A DNA stretch of 64,000 nucleotides from Nelumbo lutea (GCA_022828595.1 JAKGHH010000001.1:142185017-142249016); one strand, 5' to 3'. Numbered from the stretch's first letter, positions 1 to 15,100 are shown. Notes: generated from the sequence alone by a model not told the origin. Translations and numbers: made by a program.

Positions 1-179
1 CTAATACACACAACACACAGCACAGCACAATCATCTAAAAGGGAAGATAATATTAATAGGATACAACTATGAAAAAAAGTAGGATAAAACTTGTTTGAAC
101 CACAATTCCAACCCTCACTATATTTCCCCATAATTCATATCACCCTCAACCTCCACCAACCCTGGTTTTGTTTGAGTAT
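1..179 (-). other. TRM5 3' UTR and downstream flank
   Basis: AT-rich sequence downstream of the TGA stop. I see no further coding sequence and cannot place the polyadenylation site firmly. Confidence 0.5.
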
Positions 180-314
180 TCAACATTCTTTTGCAAATGC
201 CACTCTCTCTGGAAGGATAAAGGATGCACAAAGCATCCATTTTCCAGGTGCAACAAGCCGAACCCTATGCATTTCAGCCTCAACAGCTTCCTCCAAAAGT
301 GCAGCTTTTATCCG
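180..314 (-). CDS. TRM5: TRM5 exon 9, terminal (residues 571-614, stop)
   Basis: 135 bp, phase 0, encoding [20 protein letters not shown], then [16 protein letters not shown] and a TGA stop at 182-180. The VAPGKWMLC motif is typical of the Trm5 C-terminus. Confidence 0.93.
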   Translation of the reverse strand, partial: RIKAALLEEAVEAEMHRVRLVAPGKWMLCASFILPERVAFAKEC

Positions 315-3075
315 CTGCAGTAATCATAAAATAAAACAAATAACTAACCAACCATAAAACGAAGAAAGAAGGAAAATTGGACGGCTTATCCTTCTAAAAT
401 ACGTCAGATGCAAACCTCGTCGAAGTCAAATTCAGGATCTTGAGCTTTGGAGAATCCATAAACGTGAATCATTGGTAAGGCGGATTCTTTGTCCTTAGAC
501 CGTCTTCTAAATATGCCCCTGAATGCATCTGCTACCATTGAAAGGAAATATCAAGCATATAGAAAACAAAGGGGGACATATAGCTCTTGTTTGAAAAGAA
601 GTTCCACAATAACATGAATCCTAGGTTTTGAACAGAGGGACCATGTCCCTGCACGTCAAAATGTCCAATTACTCGGTTGCTTGAGCAGTTGAGCAGCTGA
701 GGTTGCAGTTTGTATTATCATGTTATAAGAAATGGTTATGTAATGGGACCTGAACTTCTGACATTTCTGATCCGAGATAAATGAAATCATGCAAGTGCAC
801 TTCAAAAAAATATAAACAAAATAATTGGTCCAAGCAATATTCGTGGGACAACCGAGTTGTGGAATATCTAAGTGATAGGCCACCTGGACTTTTTTTAATC
901 AATTTAATAAGATGATCCTGACCATCCAGTAAATGGATTCTCTATATTCTACGACATTGATTTTTTACTACACAACAACATTTAAAATAACCAAGTGCGT
1001 GGTCTATATCCATTCATTTTCAATTCAAATCTTCCATGCACAATGCAGTCCATAATTCAGATCAATAAGTATGCCAAAGGTACAGGATACACCATGCAGC
1101 ATTGTGGCCCATTCTTAGATCCAACTTTTTCTTTTTCATACTGCCAATTCAATCAAATATACCTAATAAAAGTGGACCGTCCAAATGATGATTTTTTTAT
1201 ACCGAACAAGCATGCAACTAAGCAAGACAATGGAATGCAATCATAATTGATTAACATCTTTCACATAATGACAGTCATGAACTAAGATAGTATATGCTAT
1301 TATGCTTTATGACACAGCACTGTTCATTAAACAAATTTCCATTTATTATTCAGTACAAATTTCTTTGCTAAGAAGGACTAGTTGGTCTATGACATTATGC
1401 CTTAAAATGTAAAGCTAACTTTGTACTGCATACAATTGATCAAAAAAACCTGCTGGAGAAAAAAGCAATAGCTACACCATAATAGTATAATCCAGCAAAG
1501 AAAATTAAGTTACAACCTTTCAAGCAACATGGCAGATGAATAGCAACCCTCTAATTGGAAATGTTTATAACTATTAAAAAGTAATTTACATGTATTGCAT
1601 GTAAGGTTGTCACAATTCCTAGAATCTTGTAATTATTATCTGAATGCTTAGGAATCTCATGGAATGTTTCTTTCTGCCTATAAATTTTGTTAAATAGAAG
1701 AGTGATGTAAACATGGAAGCAAACAAAGAACCCATGGAGAAAGAATTCAATTTTCTTATTGCTGCACCAATGGCAATTTCATTATTTTTAAATGATTTAT
1801 TTTTTGTTAACATGAATTTATTGCAGATTGTTTTCACATTTGTCTTGGGAATCATCTTAAAGAATCGAATTAGTTTCAATAGTTACAGCAAAAGAGTTTT
1901 TGTAATTCTGAAAGGTTGAATAGGCAATTACGCCACTTTTTTTCAGCTTATCTTCAGGGACAAAAACTTGTCCACTCTGCATGATTTTTGTGTAACCAGA
2001 TAGGTTATCATGTTTTCAATCTAACGAGACCAAGTACTGCAGATCCAACATGTTTTGAGAAAGTCATGGCTGTTTTACCAATAGAGTTTAGTCCATGACA
2101 GGAGTTGGATCTTTCTAAATCTTTTGATAATTCTTAGAATTATCTTTGGCTTGTTTAATTTTAGTATGTTTAAGAATTCATGTCCTTAACAGTTATCTAT
2201 GGGTTTGTTGTAGTTTTGAAGCAGTTGGGAGTTTTGGATCAATTTCCTAATCCAAATTGAAGTCTGTAAAGGAAGATCCAAGCCTGTATATGAATCTATA
2301 AATAGAGTTTGAAATTGAAAGTTCAGCTTACCTGCAGGCAAAGTGAAGAGATGACTAGTTTGTTATCAATTCACATCTCATAGTGTGGTCTTCTTTTTAA
2401 CCTCTATTTTCTATCTGTTTTCCATAGAGGTGCAATTTTTCTTCCCTTTCTCTTTGTTTGACATCTGAATTACTTCCTCTAATAAATGATATATTTAAGT
2501 TCCCTGTTTATACCCACCACATGCACAATAGGACTTTCTTCTTCCTGTCCTGCATGTAAGATGTGACCCTTACACCTCATTCCACAGATTTCCCATTATT
2601 TTGAAAAAGTCAATAGTTATAATTTTATGAGTTCTAATAATACAGACATGCAGTAATCAAATCATCAAAACATACAATTAGTCACATGACCAAGTTAAAA
2701 ATAACCTCTTAAAATCAATGGGAACTAGCATTTTCAATCCATCATTGCCCCGGGGATTGAAACGGTGAAAACAGAAACAAAATGTCCTCGGTGTTTTATA
2801 GTTTTGAGTAGGAATGCGAATGGATTGGATCGGATTTGAATCAGGGTATATCTGAATCCAATCCGATAATATAAATCTTATATCTGCTCCTATCCGAAAT
2901 CAGATCTCACAAAGGTAAATTCAATTTGAATCCATTAAGGATAAGAGGTATCCGAATCTCATCTGATCCAATTTAATTTCTGTACAATTTAACAAATTAT
3001 TAAAAGGGAAAAAACATAACAGTCTATATAAAGAAAACAAAAAGTACAAGCATTTTATTTTCTTCAACTATTTTT

Positions 3076-3111
<36 letters not shown>

Positions 3112-6100
3112 TTTGAATAAAAAATTAAATAATATAAAAATTTAACAAATGCAATAAAAACATATTTATAAATAATATATTATTAAAAGGGAAAAACATA
3201 ACATTCTATATAAAAAAAACAAAAAAATACAAGCACTTTTATTTTTTTCAATTATTTTTGTCATATACATATATATACGTCTTTTTATAAAAAATAAATA
3301 ATATAAAAATTAACAAATGCAATAAAACATATTTATAAGGATCAGATAGGGGGTGATCCGCTTTGATTCGAAGATCCAATAGGGTATCCAAATCCGGCAA
3401 AATAGGATCAGATTCAAATTCGGGTCAGAACATGATCCGGTCCATTTGCACCCCCCCCCCTAGTTTTGACCATCTGAGCTAATTACCTGGTTGAACCACC
3501 AAACCACCACCAGTAGAGGACCTAGAGGTGCAACTTTGGCAAGGATGGGTTTAATATTCATTAGAATTTGAATGGCCTGATGCAGGAGTGCATCAAATCA
3601 GGTACCTGATTTGCATCCCTACCGCCTAGGCAATTTTCTGTATAGAGACAACTTTGTTTTTAAAACATCAATGAAAACATGTGATATGTAAACAAAAAGC
3701 TATAACAGAAAATTTTGACATCGAAATAGAGTTGGAACTATACAAACCTAGATACTCTGCAGCATCATTTGGCAAATTCATAACCACTTGTGTGATAGAT
3801 TCAACCTTATTACTTGTAAAAATAGAAGTGATGAACCTTCTACCATCCATATTAAATACCTGAGAAGTGAGAAACAGAAAAGTATCAGCAAACCAAGTGT
3901 GAGGAGTCAACTCATTGAATAAATAACTATGCTTATTAAAATTAACATTTCATTAAAAGAGTATATTCATAAAGGTAACAAATAACATTTCATTAAATGT
4001 AGCATTAGTATTTCCACTGGGACATCAAATAATTTTGTGATACAAATAATTTTGCATGTCTTAATTTAATTTAGCACTATGGATTAATGTGATTATTGCC
4101 AAAATATGTGATTGGATTTTAATATGAAATTATAAGTTTGATTTTCAAAGAATACAGGAAACTCTAATAGCATATACTTTCATCTATTTATATTTTACAT
4201 TCCTTACTTTTAAAAGGTACTTTATAGTAACAGCATAATTTAGGAAGTATGCATTTATGCTTCCTTATCGTTTATTAAAATATCATTAAATATTTCCATA
4301 TTTCACAAAGTTCCCAACATTTCCATAATGTTTACAGTATTATATATGATATCTCAAATAGCTCTGACTTTCCTATTCTTGGGTTGTCAACATTTCCATC
4401 ACCAAGATTTAAATGTTGCCAGCAACCCTTAATGGATGACACAGTCATGAAGCAGAAAGGCTCAGAAACTGCCGTACACATCATCCACATGGAACTTAAG
4501 AGTGTATTTAAGAAACATAACATTAATTTTACACTTACTATAACAGAATCTTAAGGTCTTCATGGCAAAAGCAAGGGGGAAATTCAAGTACTTTGGTTGC
4601 TCACTGAATACATATGGAATGACTGACCATCATCGGACTCAATAAAATTATTCTTTGGCAAGGCACAGTTCAAACCTCAATTTTTCTCTCAAGTTTGTTG
4701 AGGACACTATTTCTTTCAAGATATTCAACTGCTGAAGGGTTTAAATCATTAGCATATACACGCTTTACTTTCTTTGCTGCAGATATAGCTATCGGACCAA
4801 CCCCAGAGAACACATCACCTGTTTGTTACAAGAGAAAAAATATCACTGAAAAGCATCCAAAATTGAGGAAATAAAAGTAGAGAAGGTAATAAATGTTTAG
4901 TTTGAAATTGTAAAACAAGATAAAACAGGGAAGAAGGGGGGAGGAGAAATAGGAAGACTTGGGTTCTTCTCAAGGATGACACTTACAAATCTATGCAATA
5001 TGCATATGCATTTAATGAAAAAACTTTAGTTCATATGCCCATGAAAAATGCCACATGAAAACAAACTTACAGAAATTATGAATTAAATAAAGAGGAAATA
5101 AAAGTAGAGAAGGTAATAAATGTTTAGTTTGAAATTGTAAAACAAGATAAAACAGGGAAGAAGGGGGGAGGAGAAATAGGAAGACTTGGGTTCTTCTCAA
5201 GGATGACACTTACAAATCTATGCAATATGCATATGCATTTAATGAAAAAACTTTAGTTCATATGCCCATGAAAAATGCCACATGAAAACAAACTTACAGA
5301 AATTATGAATTAAATAAAGAGGTGACATGATTACGTTTTGGAAGGTGAGGAGCAACGCAACTAGGACACCAATAAGTCATATCACCCCCCCCCCAAAAAA
5401 AAAAAAAGAAATTCCTTGAAGAGCCCAAATTGCCTAATGAGCTTCCATCAAGATGTAAACTGATGAAGTGAAGGAAGGAATGAGCAACAAATTCTTAATT
5501 CCTTCAAAACATTTGTTTTTAAAAATTTGTGTAATCATCCCATCCCAAATACCACACAAAATTGCACTAAGGAATCCTCCCAATGACTGTCCAAACCTCC
5601 CACACAAACGCAAACATCTAAAGCCCATAACAACCAAGCAGTGATATTAAAAGGAAGAACTCAAAGCTCAAAGTAATTACTTACAAATGTCTTCTGCTGA
5701 TTCACAGTGCAAGAAGATATAATTAATGGATTGGTTGACAGCTTAGTCAAGCAAGGGGCAACTAGGGAACAATTGTATTGGGCACAGTTGTAATTTGTTT
5801 CCTTTTTAGTCTGTTGGGAGAGGTTGCAGCTCATGCCTCTCCCTAAACAATTGTAACTTTTTCTCTTCTTTCTGTAATAAAATCTTCTTATTCATCAAAA
5901 AAAAAAAAGATATAGTTAATGGATTAATGGTTTCCAAATGATATTAAGATTATAGACAAGCTAAAATGACTATAAAGCAGCTTCCGCCATTCTGTGTCCT
6001 GTCACTGTTGAGTTTGCTCTAATTCACAGGGCAGGGGTTAGTGATTGAGAGTGGTCAAGTCAGGTCATCTAGTTAAGTCAAACACACAGCAAACCCAAAC

Positions 6101-9100
6101 CTTGGCTTTCCCACTAAGATATCACCACATTATGAGCATTCATTCAGGAAGTTGGACCATAAAGATGAGGAAGCTTTTCACAAAATGATCAATCACCTCA
6201 CCAGTGCTCTTCCAAAACCTGACTGTGTACCAATTCACCTAAATCATACCAAATAAAGGGGGACACTAATGGAGCTAGAGCTGTGAATCAGGCCGTGCCA
6301 CCTGCGTCCCGGCATGATGGCACACAGACCGTGCCAGGCACGGCATGACCGTGTTGGCCATGCCAGGCCGGCACAGCACACACAGTCACAACAGGCTGAA
6401 TGTGGCCCGCCTGAGGAACTAGCCGTTGGAGCCCTTGGCGGACCCCCAAATGGCTAGTTTCAGCTTTTTTAGGGGGTTTTTACAGAAATACCCCCCCTCA
6501 ATCAACAACTATTTATGTATTTTGGCTTTGGGGGAAGAAAAAGACAATATTGCCTCTCCAACATTTATATCCTATAATATAACTAGGGGCATTCGGTTTA
6601 TTCGGTTAAAAACACCGAATAAACCGAAATAAAGAAATGAAAACCAAAACCAAATTACAAGAAAACTGAAATAACTGAAACCAAAATTTTCGGTTCGATT
6701 TTCGATTATTTCGGTTAAAACCGATTTTAATTAATATATATAATATTATATATCATAACCTATAATATATATTATTATAATATATATTGTGAAATTGAAT
6801 TTCATTATAATACATTATATATAATATATTAATATATAGAATATATAGAATATTATATATTAAATGTTGTATATTGTATATTATATATTACATATTATAT
6901 AATGAATTTCAGTTAATTCGGTTTTTTTGGTTAACCGAATATCTAACTATGAAAACTGAAACCGAAAATCAAAATTCCTAAAAACCGAATTAACCGAACC
7001 GAATTACCCAAAAACCGAAACTGAAATTTTCGATTCGGTATTTTGGTTTTAACCAAATAATGCTCACCCATAAATATAACATCTAGTTTGGGACTTCGGG
7101 GCATTTGAGTAAAATGATAAATGACTTTATAATAACCAAAATACCCCTCCCAACAATTAAAAAATGGCTAGTTTTTAGGGCATTTTGTGCAATTGATTTT
7201 TTTTCAATTCCTATAAATAGCCCCTATCATCCACCATCTCATCATACCAATTCAGCATTTCTGAATTCTCTTCTCAATTCTTTATTCTCATTATCCCATA
7301 CTCTCTCAGTCTCTCATCTCATATTGTCAATGTCATACACTTAGCAATTAAATTGAGATTCTGAACCGGTAATCCAGCCATCCGATCGTGTAAGTGCAAT
7401 TAAATTCATTTTTATTTTTTTAGAATTAAAAAAATGGTCGGCTCCTCCTCTCAAAACTAATTCCCCAATAGTAAGTTCACTAGCCCGATTTGGAAAGTAT
7501 TTAAAATAAAGGAGGTTGAGGGGAAGGGAAAAAGAGTCATTTACCTAAAATGTAGGATTGACTTTAACTTCAGTAGCAAGGGTGATACTGGCCACTTGGG
7601 CAAACATTTGCTCTTCCATGAGAAACAAGAAAAAGACATCTACTTTAAAGATTTGTTGGATGTTGAGGATAAATTACACGACAAAGAAGGGTATGACACT
7701 ACTACACCTGATGAAGCAGATGATTGAAGACTTGAAGTCAAGGAGATGGAGTAGTTTTTTCAATTTTATTTAAATTATTTGTTATTTTTTCAACAATGTA
7801 ATTTTTTATTTTCAATTTGTAACTTTTTTATATTTTAAATAAAATAAAATTCCTATTTTTTCAATTTGTTGTCCATTTTGTATTTTGGTAAGTATTTTTC
7901 ATTTCTTTGTTATATGTTTTTTATTTTTTTCAATGTATTTTAGTTTTACTTAGCAAAAAATTAAAAAAAAAATCAAAATGTCAAAAAAAATAGTTTAGGC
8001 CTTTCTAGCTCGGTTTGGCCCAACCCAAACCCATGGCACAGCCTGCAGCCTGCGCGGGCTCAAGCCGTGGGCCGTGCTGGGCCAACCCCCCAAAATATCC
8101 CAGAGGAGGGAGGCACGGCCCACAGGCTGACCCAGCATGGCCTGTTTTACAGCTCTAAATGGAGCACGATGACCAACTAGCATTCAAGGATTATGGCAAT
8201 ATTTTTAGGAATATATTGGGTATACCAATGATTCTGTTTCAAACCATGAAGTATTTAAATGACACTAAACCAAAGGATACTTGGAAAAGGACTAAAACAA
8301 AGCTGCGGTGCCAATTCCACCCAGTGTTCTCCATATTTGACCCAGAACTTGGTTTAATTTTGTCCTTTAAAGTAACAAAGTTAGCAATAAATATTACATT
8401 AAGATATCCCCAGGATCCTAGAAGGAGCTTCTGGAGCAAGTTGCAACATGAAAGATAGATCTTAAGATATTGATACATAAGAAAATTCATGGTTTTAAAT
8501 TTCATCAAGATTTTCAGAATTTTGACATTTTGTTCTGGTTTCAAGGGTTACCATATCCAAATAATAAGGTTTAATTAAGATACTTAGAATAAAAAGAAAA
8601 ATAGAGGATAGTTACAAAGATTAAATAAGTATTGGAGATGGAAATGGAAATGAAACAAAAAAGGAAAGTAGAAAGTTTTAGGAATTAGATAACTTCTTTC
8701 TTGAATTTCATTCAGAAACACTTGAAGAAAAAATGCACATACACACTTGTTATGATGGTTGTTGCAATTATGATATGGTTTCAACTTTCAAGGAATGTTT
8801 CAGCTCTGGAGCCATAAACTTAAGCAATCTATATCATGCAATTTTATTGAGGAAAGACAAAAAACATACATACAACATCTTTTGCTGTAAAGAAGCTGAT
8901 AAGCCTTTGTCTTTCTGTTGCTAGCCTTGAATTCCAGTATCTGCATAAGAAGCAACAAGTGGATCTTTGTCATCATGCATGCAGAACCTATAATTGTTCA
9001 TTCTTCAGTCCTTAAGGATATGTTGTATGAGTAGTTTTACAAATTAAAAGCAAGATACCATGGTCCACATCTCAGGAATAGCAAGTCTAGACACACGTAA

Positions 9101-12100
9101 CCAACCAAAGAAAAAAATAACAGGATAGAAATTGGATGATAGTGGGTCTCCCCCATCAATAGCAAGAATTAAAACCCAGGGCCCTCTGTAGTAGGAGATT
9201 TCAGAAATGGGGAAGGAAATATCTTGGCACTCTATTCAGGCTTTATTGGGTAGGTGATTCCATTAAGGCAGAGTTATAGGCTGTGCTGTATGGCCTAAGG
9301 TTGGTCAAATCTCTCCACTCCAATGAGGTTAACAACCCAAAAGGGGTGCAAGGCACTTAACCATTGTAATTACTTTATATCAAATTAATAAAGGTATTTC
9401 ACTGTTACCAATCAAAAAAAAATCCACAAAGAAAAATGTGTGTATATATGTAAAAAGAAAATGGTCCAATTTCAGGAAAATGATAAATCAAGAAAAATAT
9501 AACAACAGCAAGAAAAATAAATTCCAACTTTTACAAAGCAAATGAGTGTCTATATATGTCAAAATAAAGGGTCCAATTTCCTGAACTATGAAGCGCTCTT
9601 AAGTCAGTCATTTTTTATAGAATTAAAGTTAAGGGATCAAGTTAAAAACAAAAAAACAAAAAAAGGGAAAGACCATCCAAATAGTTCAACCATCCAGTCT
9701 GATCTAGTCTCCAAATCAATGTGTTTGAGTTTGTATGTAAACTAAACACATAAAAATATATATATATTAGAATGACAGTAACAGAAAACTACATATACTG
9801 AAGCTATGTGATCAGTAATAAAATATCTAAACTCCTATTATAAACTTCTATAATTTTGTAAAATAATAGAATATTTTATGAATGTTGATTTGAAAGATAA
9901 ATGTACAAAAAAAAATAAGAGATCAATTGAGGGTCAATTATCAAGAATGCCGTACAATTTCACTTTTTTTTTAAACGGGTAAAGGATAATATCATTGAAA
10001 TAGAGCAAAAACATGTTCAACAAGGAGCTGTGGAAATAGAGCAAAAACATTACAATTTTACATTTTTATAACCATTTATTTACATACATAATTATGGCTA
10101 TCAAATTATGTGCACTGAAGAGCAATGGCCACATCAGAAGCAATGGGTCATTTGGTGCAAATTGAAGGGTTAGACAGAAAAGGCAACAAAAGAAAAGGGT
10201 GGAACTGTAGAGAAAACTTCAAGAGCTATGGTTTAACTGAGGATATGAGGTTGTGAGCCTAGATAAAATGGACATGTGGGGAAAAACTCATTCACTTATC
10301 CCAAATAGTTGGTTTAAGATTAAATTGAGTTATAACAAACAAGTTTAGGAATAAAAAAACAAAACAAATACTAAAATTGACTACAACAGCCAAGGCATTA
10401 GCTGCCACCTTAAACAGGTTTAATTAAGTAATAGCATGTTGAGAGTTATACAAGGTTTAGTTCAGTAGTAAAAACTGCAAGGTTGTGATTGGGTGGTGAA
10501 CTCTAAAATGTTTCTAGTCCTTGGACCCTAAGATTCTCCCTTAGAGAAGCTAACGCATTAACCACCACCCTCATTCAGGTGGATACACAAATCAGCTAAT
10601 GTCATAAATGGTTCTCTAGGCAGAGGTGAAGTAGATAGGTTGCAATTTGCATCTAGCTCAAGGGCTTACTTGAACAACTGAGAAGCTATTGTACATCTTT
10701 TGTTTCTGTTCAACGTGTTACTGGTGGTACTACAAATGTTATAGACATCCTTCTCTTAGATCTTTATAATTAGCAGGGGTGCCCATCAGGTTCTCATAAA
10801 AGCCTCTTTATCATTATTAACAAGGAAAACTAAACAACATAAGGCATTGAATTAGACTATGAACCAGGAGCCCTGCAGCCAGACTAAAACAAATAATTGC
10901 CTGCCAGAACTTCAAGCTGGCAACATCAAAACGAATTTCAATCAGGCAAAAATACGGGTTCAAGGGCATACACTGTCGCTAAATCAACATGAAAACGAAT
11001 TCCGTTCTCAATTACAGTAGTTACAAGGGAATGATTGCCTGCCAGAACCTCAAGTTGCATCGTCCTATAGTCATTGTGAATGGCATCAACCTTGTTGACA
11101 ACAGTTTGAATTTTTGGTTTGTTTTTATCCAATACTACCTGAAATGGGGAAAATGTTAGACGTTTGCAATACTAGATAACTTATTTGCAAAGCTTGGCAT
11201 GCATATTCCCTCCATTAAGTAATAATGCTAGGATTAAGCACCTGTGCAATAAGTTTCTTGTAAGGTAGATGGTCATCTCTCAGGTTCAGGTGTACAATAT
11301 GTCCTACTGCTTCAAAAGCAGTTGGAACAATCATACCTTTTGGTAGCAAAGCCTCCAAAATCTGGAAGATTTATAAAACTTAGAAGTTAGAACTTGCTAT
11401 AAATTAGAACTTGGAAGAATTGAAGTAGGATTTAGATTGCTAAGACATAATAACTTCTAATTAGTGCATACTAGAAGATCCCAACAGCACTAGTGAAAGG
11501 GTATTGCATTTATAAGATCAACATGTCAATTAATGATATGAGAACCCACTTCCATGTGTATCAAATCATAGGTTGTCAGAGGATGTAGTACTTAAAATTT
11601 ACAATATTTCACAAGTAACCCTTCATAACATAAAGTTCTTGGTCAAACTTACCATTCCATCATGAAGTTAAATTCTGACAAATTGTCAATTTGAACAACT
11701 TTTTTTTTATGAGTAATCAATTTGAACAACTTATTGCATAAAAGTTATCATTTTATATGAAGTATCCAAACCCATCAAGGGAGTTTCTAAAATCAACAGG
11801 AAAAATTTTCACTTTAGCAAGGGACAGAACAAGGTCCATAGAAATTTTACATATTTCCATCCTTGCACTCTCAGCTCCCTTTGCCCAAGGATTTATAGGT
11901 ATATCAGTGTTGTCAAGCTCAGGCCAGACTGGATGGCAAACCGTTCAAACCAGGAACCAGCAGTCATAATGGTGGTTGACCAGCTCTTAGAAGTGTTGAC
12001 TTGATTAAACATACCCCAAATACACGTGTTAATAGGAGGTATAGCCTCTAATATTAAGTGTTTTATGTGCATTTTGATGTAAAGTAGCTTTAAAAGGTAA

Positions 12101-15100
12101 TCTAAAACCATTTTATACTTGATAATATTTTTTTTATTTCTCACATTTTTATGTGAGCAAGTTGAATGGTCACATCAGACAGTTGAACCATTCAACCTAC
12201 GATGTAGTGACCAAAATGGTTCTATATCCAATACAAGCCTAACAACACTCGGGTATATCCAATCAAGTCGATAGAAAGAGGAACCAAAAAACGTTTTTCA
12301 ATTAGATTCTGCTCTTGAAAGAGGAACCATAAGGGTAAACAATGACCCAATTCAGCTGATTTCTAGGGAAGTAAGTTCCCCATCATTACCTGTCCATTTG
12401 TTGTTGGCATTCGGGAATGGTTTTTCTCCTTATTTGAGTGCAGGTGAACTCCTCCAGCTCATATCAAAGTGTCTTTGGTCCAACCTCCTGTTCTTGGCCG
12501 AGGAAGATAGGTAAAATTATGTGGAGGCATGCTAGGGCGGCAATAATTTGGGCAGTATGGGAAGAAAGAAATGCAATAATTTTTAGAGAAAAGGAAAGAA
12601 TAAAAGAGGCTTTGATTGAATCAATAATATTAGAGTGGATCACTGGCTGAAATCCTTAGAAAGCTTCTCACATATCTCCACTGATGACATTATTAGAAAA
12701 CAGAAGGAGGCGGCAGACTAAATGTCAATAAACAACCTGTTATCCCAGCAGGTGAGGGTGATTCACTAAGAGCGGAAGTAATGGCAGTTATGGAAGGGGT
12801 GCAAAGGGCTAGTATCATGAATGTTAGAAAGCTAATTATCTTTCAAACTGGTAATGACTTGGCTACTTGATGAGGAAAGTAGGATGTGGAAATACAATAA
12901 TGAGAAGAAAAAAATTCAAACGGATCACAAAGGACATGGAACTGCGGATACTTTGGGTGAAAAGAACTGCTAATTCAAAGGCTGCATTAGCCAAACAACG
13001 GGTTGAGAGAATTCAACTATTTTGGGCACAATGTAATTTTTTATTAAAATTTAAAGGGGAGAGATAAGAGGGTTTGTCTCTCACCGACTTTCTTTTGTAC
13101 CTTTTCTTCTAAAATGAATGAATTTAACAGTTATCGATCAAAAAAATAGTAAGTTCCCCATCATGTCAAAAGTTTCATGTACCTGTTTTTTTTTCTCAAT
13201 ATTTATTCATTATTGACCATCTAATAAGGGATTATTTCTTTCTTTTTTTGCATGAAGTGCTCCATTTCTGTGGGAATTCTTCTGCTTTGTCTTTCAGATC
13301 CCTTGGATTTGTCCCCCTTTGGTTCATGACACGAGCCTCTCTTGGTCCATAATTTGTCAGGTGATAAATCTACTAGTTCAGGAAGGCACCAGGCACAGGG
13401 GCTATATTGTAAGTCTTTTTGTAATATGTAGAGACATGTTTACTTTATGTTCAAAATAAGCATGTTTAAAAAATGAGTATAGCACTGTAGCTGAGATGAG
13501 GATGTTGAGATGGCTAAGCGGTAAGACTAGAAAAAGATAGAATTATAAATAAGGTCATTAGACATTAGAGAGGATTTGGGACTAAGTCAAACTCCAACAA
13601 GATGAGGGAAAGTCAACTTAGATGGTTTCATGATGTGTGAAATCCCTGCTCTTATTATGGTCTGTGACATTGGATGGAACACAAACAATGAATCACTTGC
13701 AATCAAAGGAAATGATCTTGGTTAATTTTTGCAGCCTGTGTGTGTGGGTGGGTGGGGGGAAGAATCGGTTAACCACTTGTTAATCCATTGCAAGTTCTCC
13801 TATGGTGTTTGCCTGCATTAATTCATCTGTTTGGGGTGCAAATGGCTGTTCCCATGGATCTCAGCATGCTAGTTGCAGCTTGAATATCAAAGGCTTTTCA
13901 GTAGGAGGGGTTCGATCTTGTAGAATCTCGTGCCTATAGTTGGCTGCTGGCAGCTTTGGCTGGAGAGAAATCAGAGAATCTTTCATGATTTGGAGAGCCT
14001 CCAGTTGAGGCTGTAATTGGAGAGAGAGACGTGTCTCTTTAAATTAGCTGCTCTATATATGGATTTTTCAGGTTTGGGTTTTTCTGTTTGTAGTTCTCAA
14101 TGGCATAGGGTTATTTGGGATGATTGATTTGTAATCTGAAATCCTTCTGGTATGTTCTATTCTAGTTGTAATTTTGTGAGGGATCCTCTCTTCCCCTCCT
14201 TTTCTTTTTTAGTTAATGAAATATTTTTTCATCTTTCAAAAGAAAAAGATGTGTATAAGCAATCAATGACTGCACCAGTGAGGAGAGTCTTGGTGCAAGT
14301 GGAAAAGAGTAAGAGGAAGACCAAACAAAATGTGGGCTGAAGTGGTAACAAATTATTTATGGACTTAAAGTTTGAAGAAGACATGGTTCTTGACAATATT
14401 CATGAAGCCTGCCCCAAATTGTTGGGATTGGAATGCTGGTGTCTCTATCACATTAATAAAGCTCTTTGATTTGATCTTGTTGGTGATGATTTGGGGGGGG
14501 GGGGGGACTTAAGGACTTAAATCATATATATTGTGTATTATATTAGCATATGGTTTTGGTTGTAGTGTACCATCGAATCCAGGTTTGACTCAAGGTCAAA
14601 CCTTTATGTATGTCTCTATAATTATGGGACTGAGACATACGCAGTCCCATAATTCATCAAAGGGTAGTGGCTTAAGTGTGAAAAGAACAAAAGTTTCAGT
14701 ACTGTACCTAAATTGCCTACGCAGTAGGCATCTAAATCATTAGTACTGTTGTACTGTATATAAAGCACCTAGGCAATAATTAGGTGATATAGAACTTAAA
14801 ACAGTTTCAATTCTATGTTTCCCAAAGCTAGCAACATTTTGAACTTACTGGTATTTCTATCAATTTAGCATATTTCCCTGATTATTTTCTTTCTTGCAAA
14901 CAACAGTTTTATAGATAAAGGCAATTTTATTAATTAGAATTAAAAGAGCACAGTACATATCATACAACTCCCTGCAAAGAGGCGCAACGTGCAGCCTCTA
15001 AACTATATCATAAAGCTTACAAATGAGCCCAAAAGAGCCGATTCCTATGTACCCCTTGTTTGGCTAGAAAATCTGCCAGCCCATTTGACGATCTTCTTTC

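Larger units (their letters stand above)
6276..8157 (+). mobile_element. hAT transposon, internally deleted, with perfect 8-bp TSD
   Basis: Terminal inverted repeats TAGAGCTGTGAATCAGGCC and (right end) GGCCTGTTTTACAGCTCTA are flanked by the exact 8-bp repeat AATGGAGC (6268-6275 and 8158-8165). The TAGAGCTGT end and the TSD length are hAT features. Inside are a TATA-like promoter (7211-7220), a BED zinc-finger remnant and a nested element at 6584-7072. The dimerisation/RNase H-like transposase core is gone. Confidence 0.9.

Noticed and set aside
2096..2480. Possible small Copia solo LTR with CTATAAATAGAG
   Set aside because: No TG/CA ends with matching TSD could be found.
8159..8544. Overlapping 99- and 101-codon frames on both strands
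   Set aside because: Mutual shadows in AT-rich intron sequence beside the hAT element, no similarity recognised.
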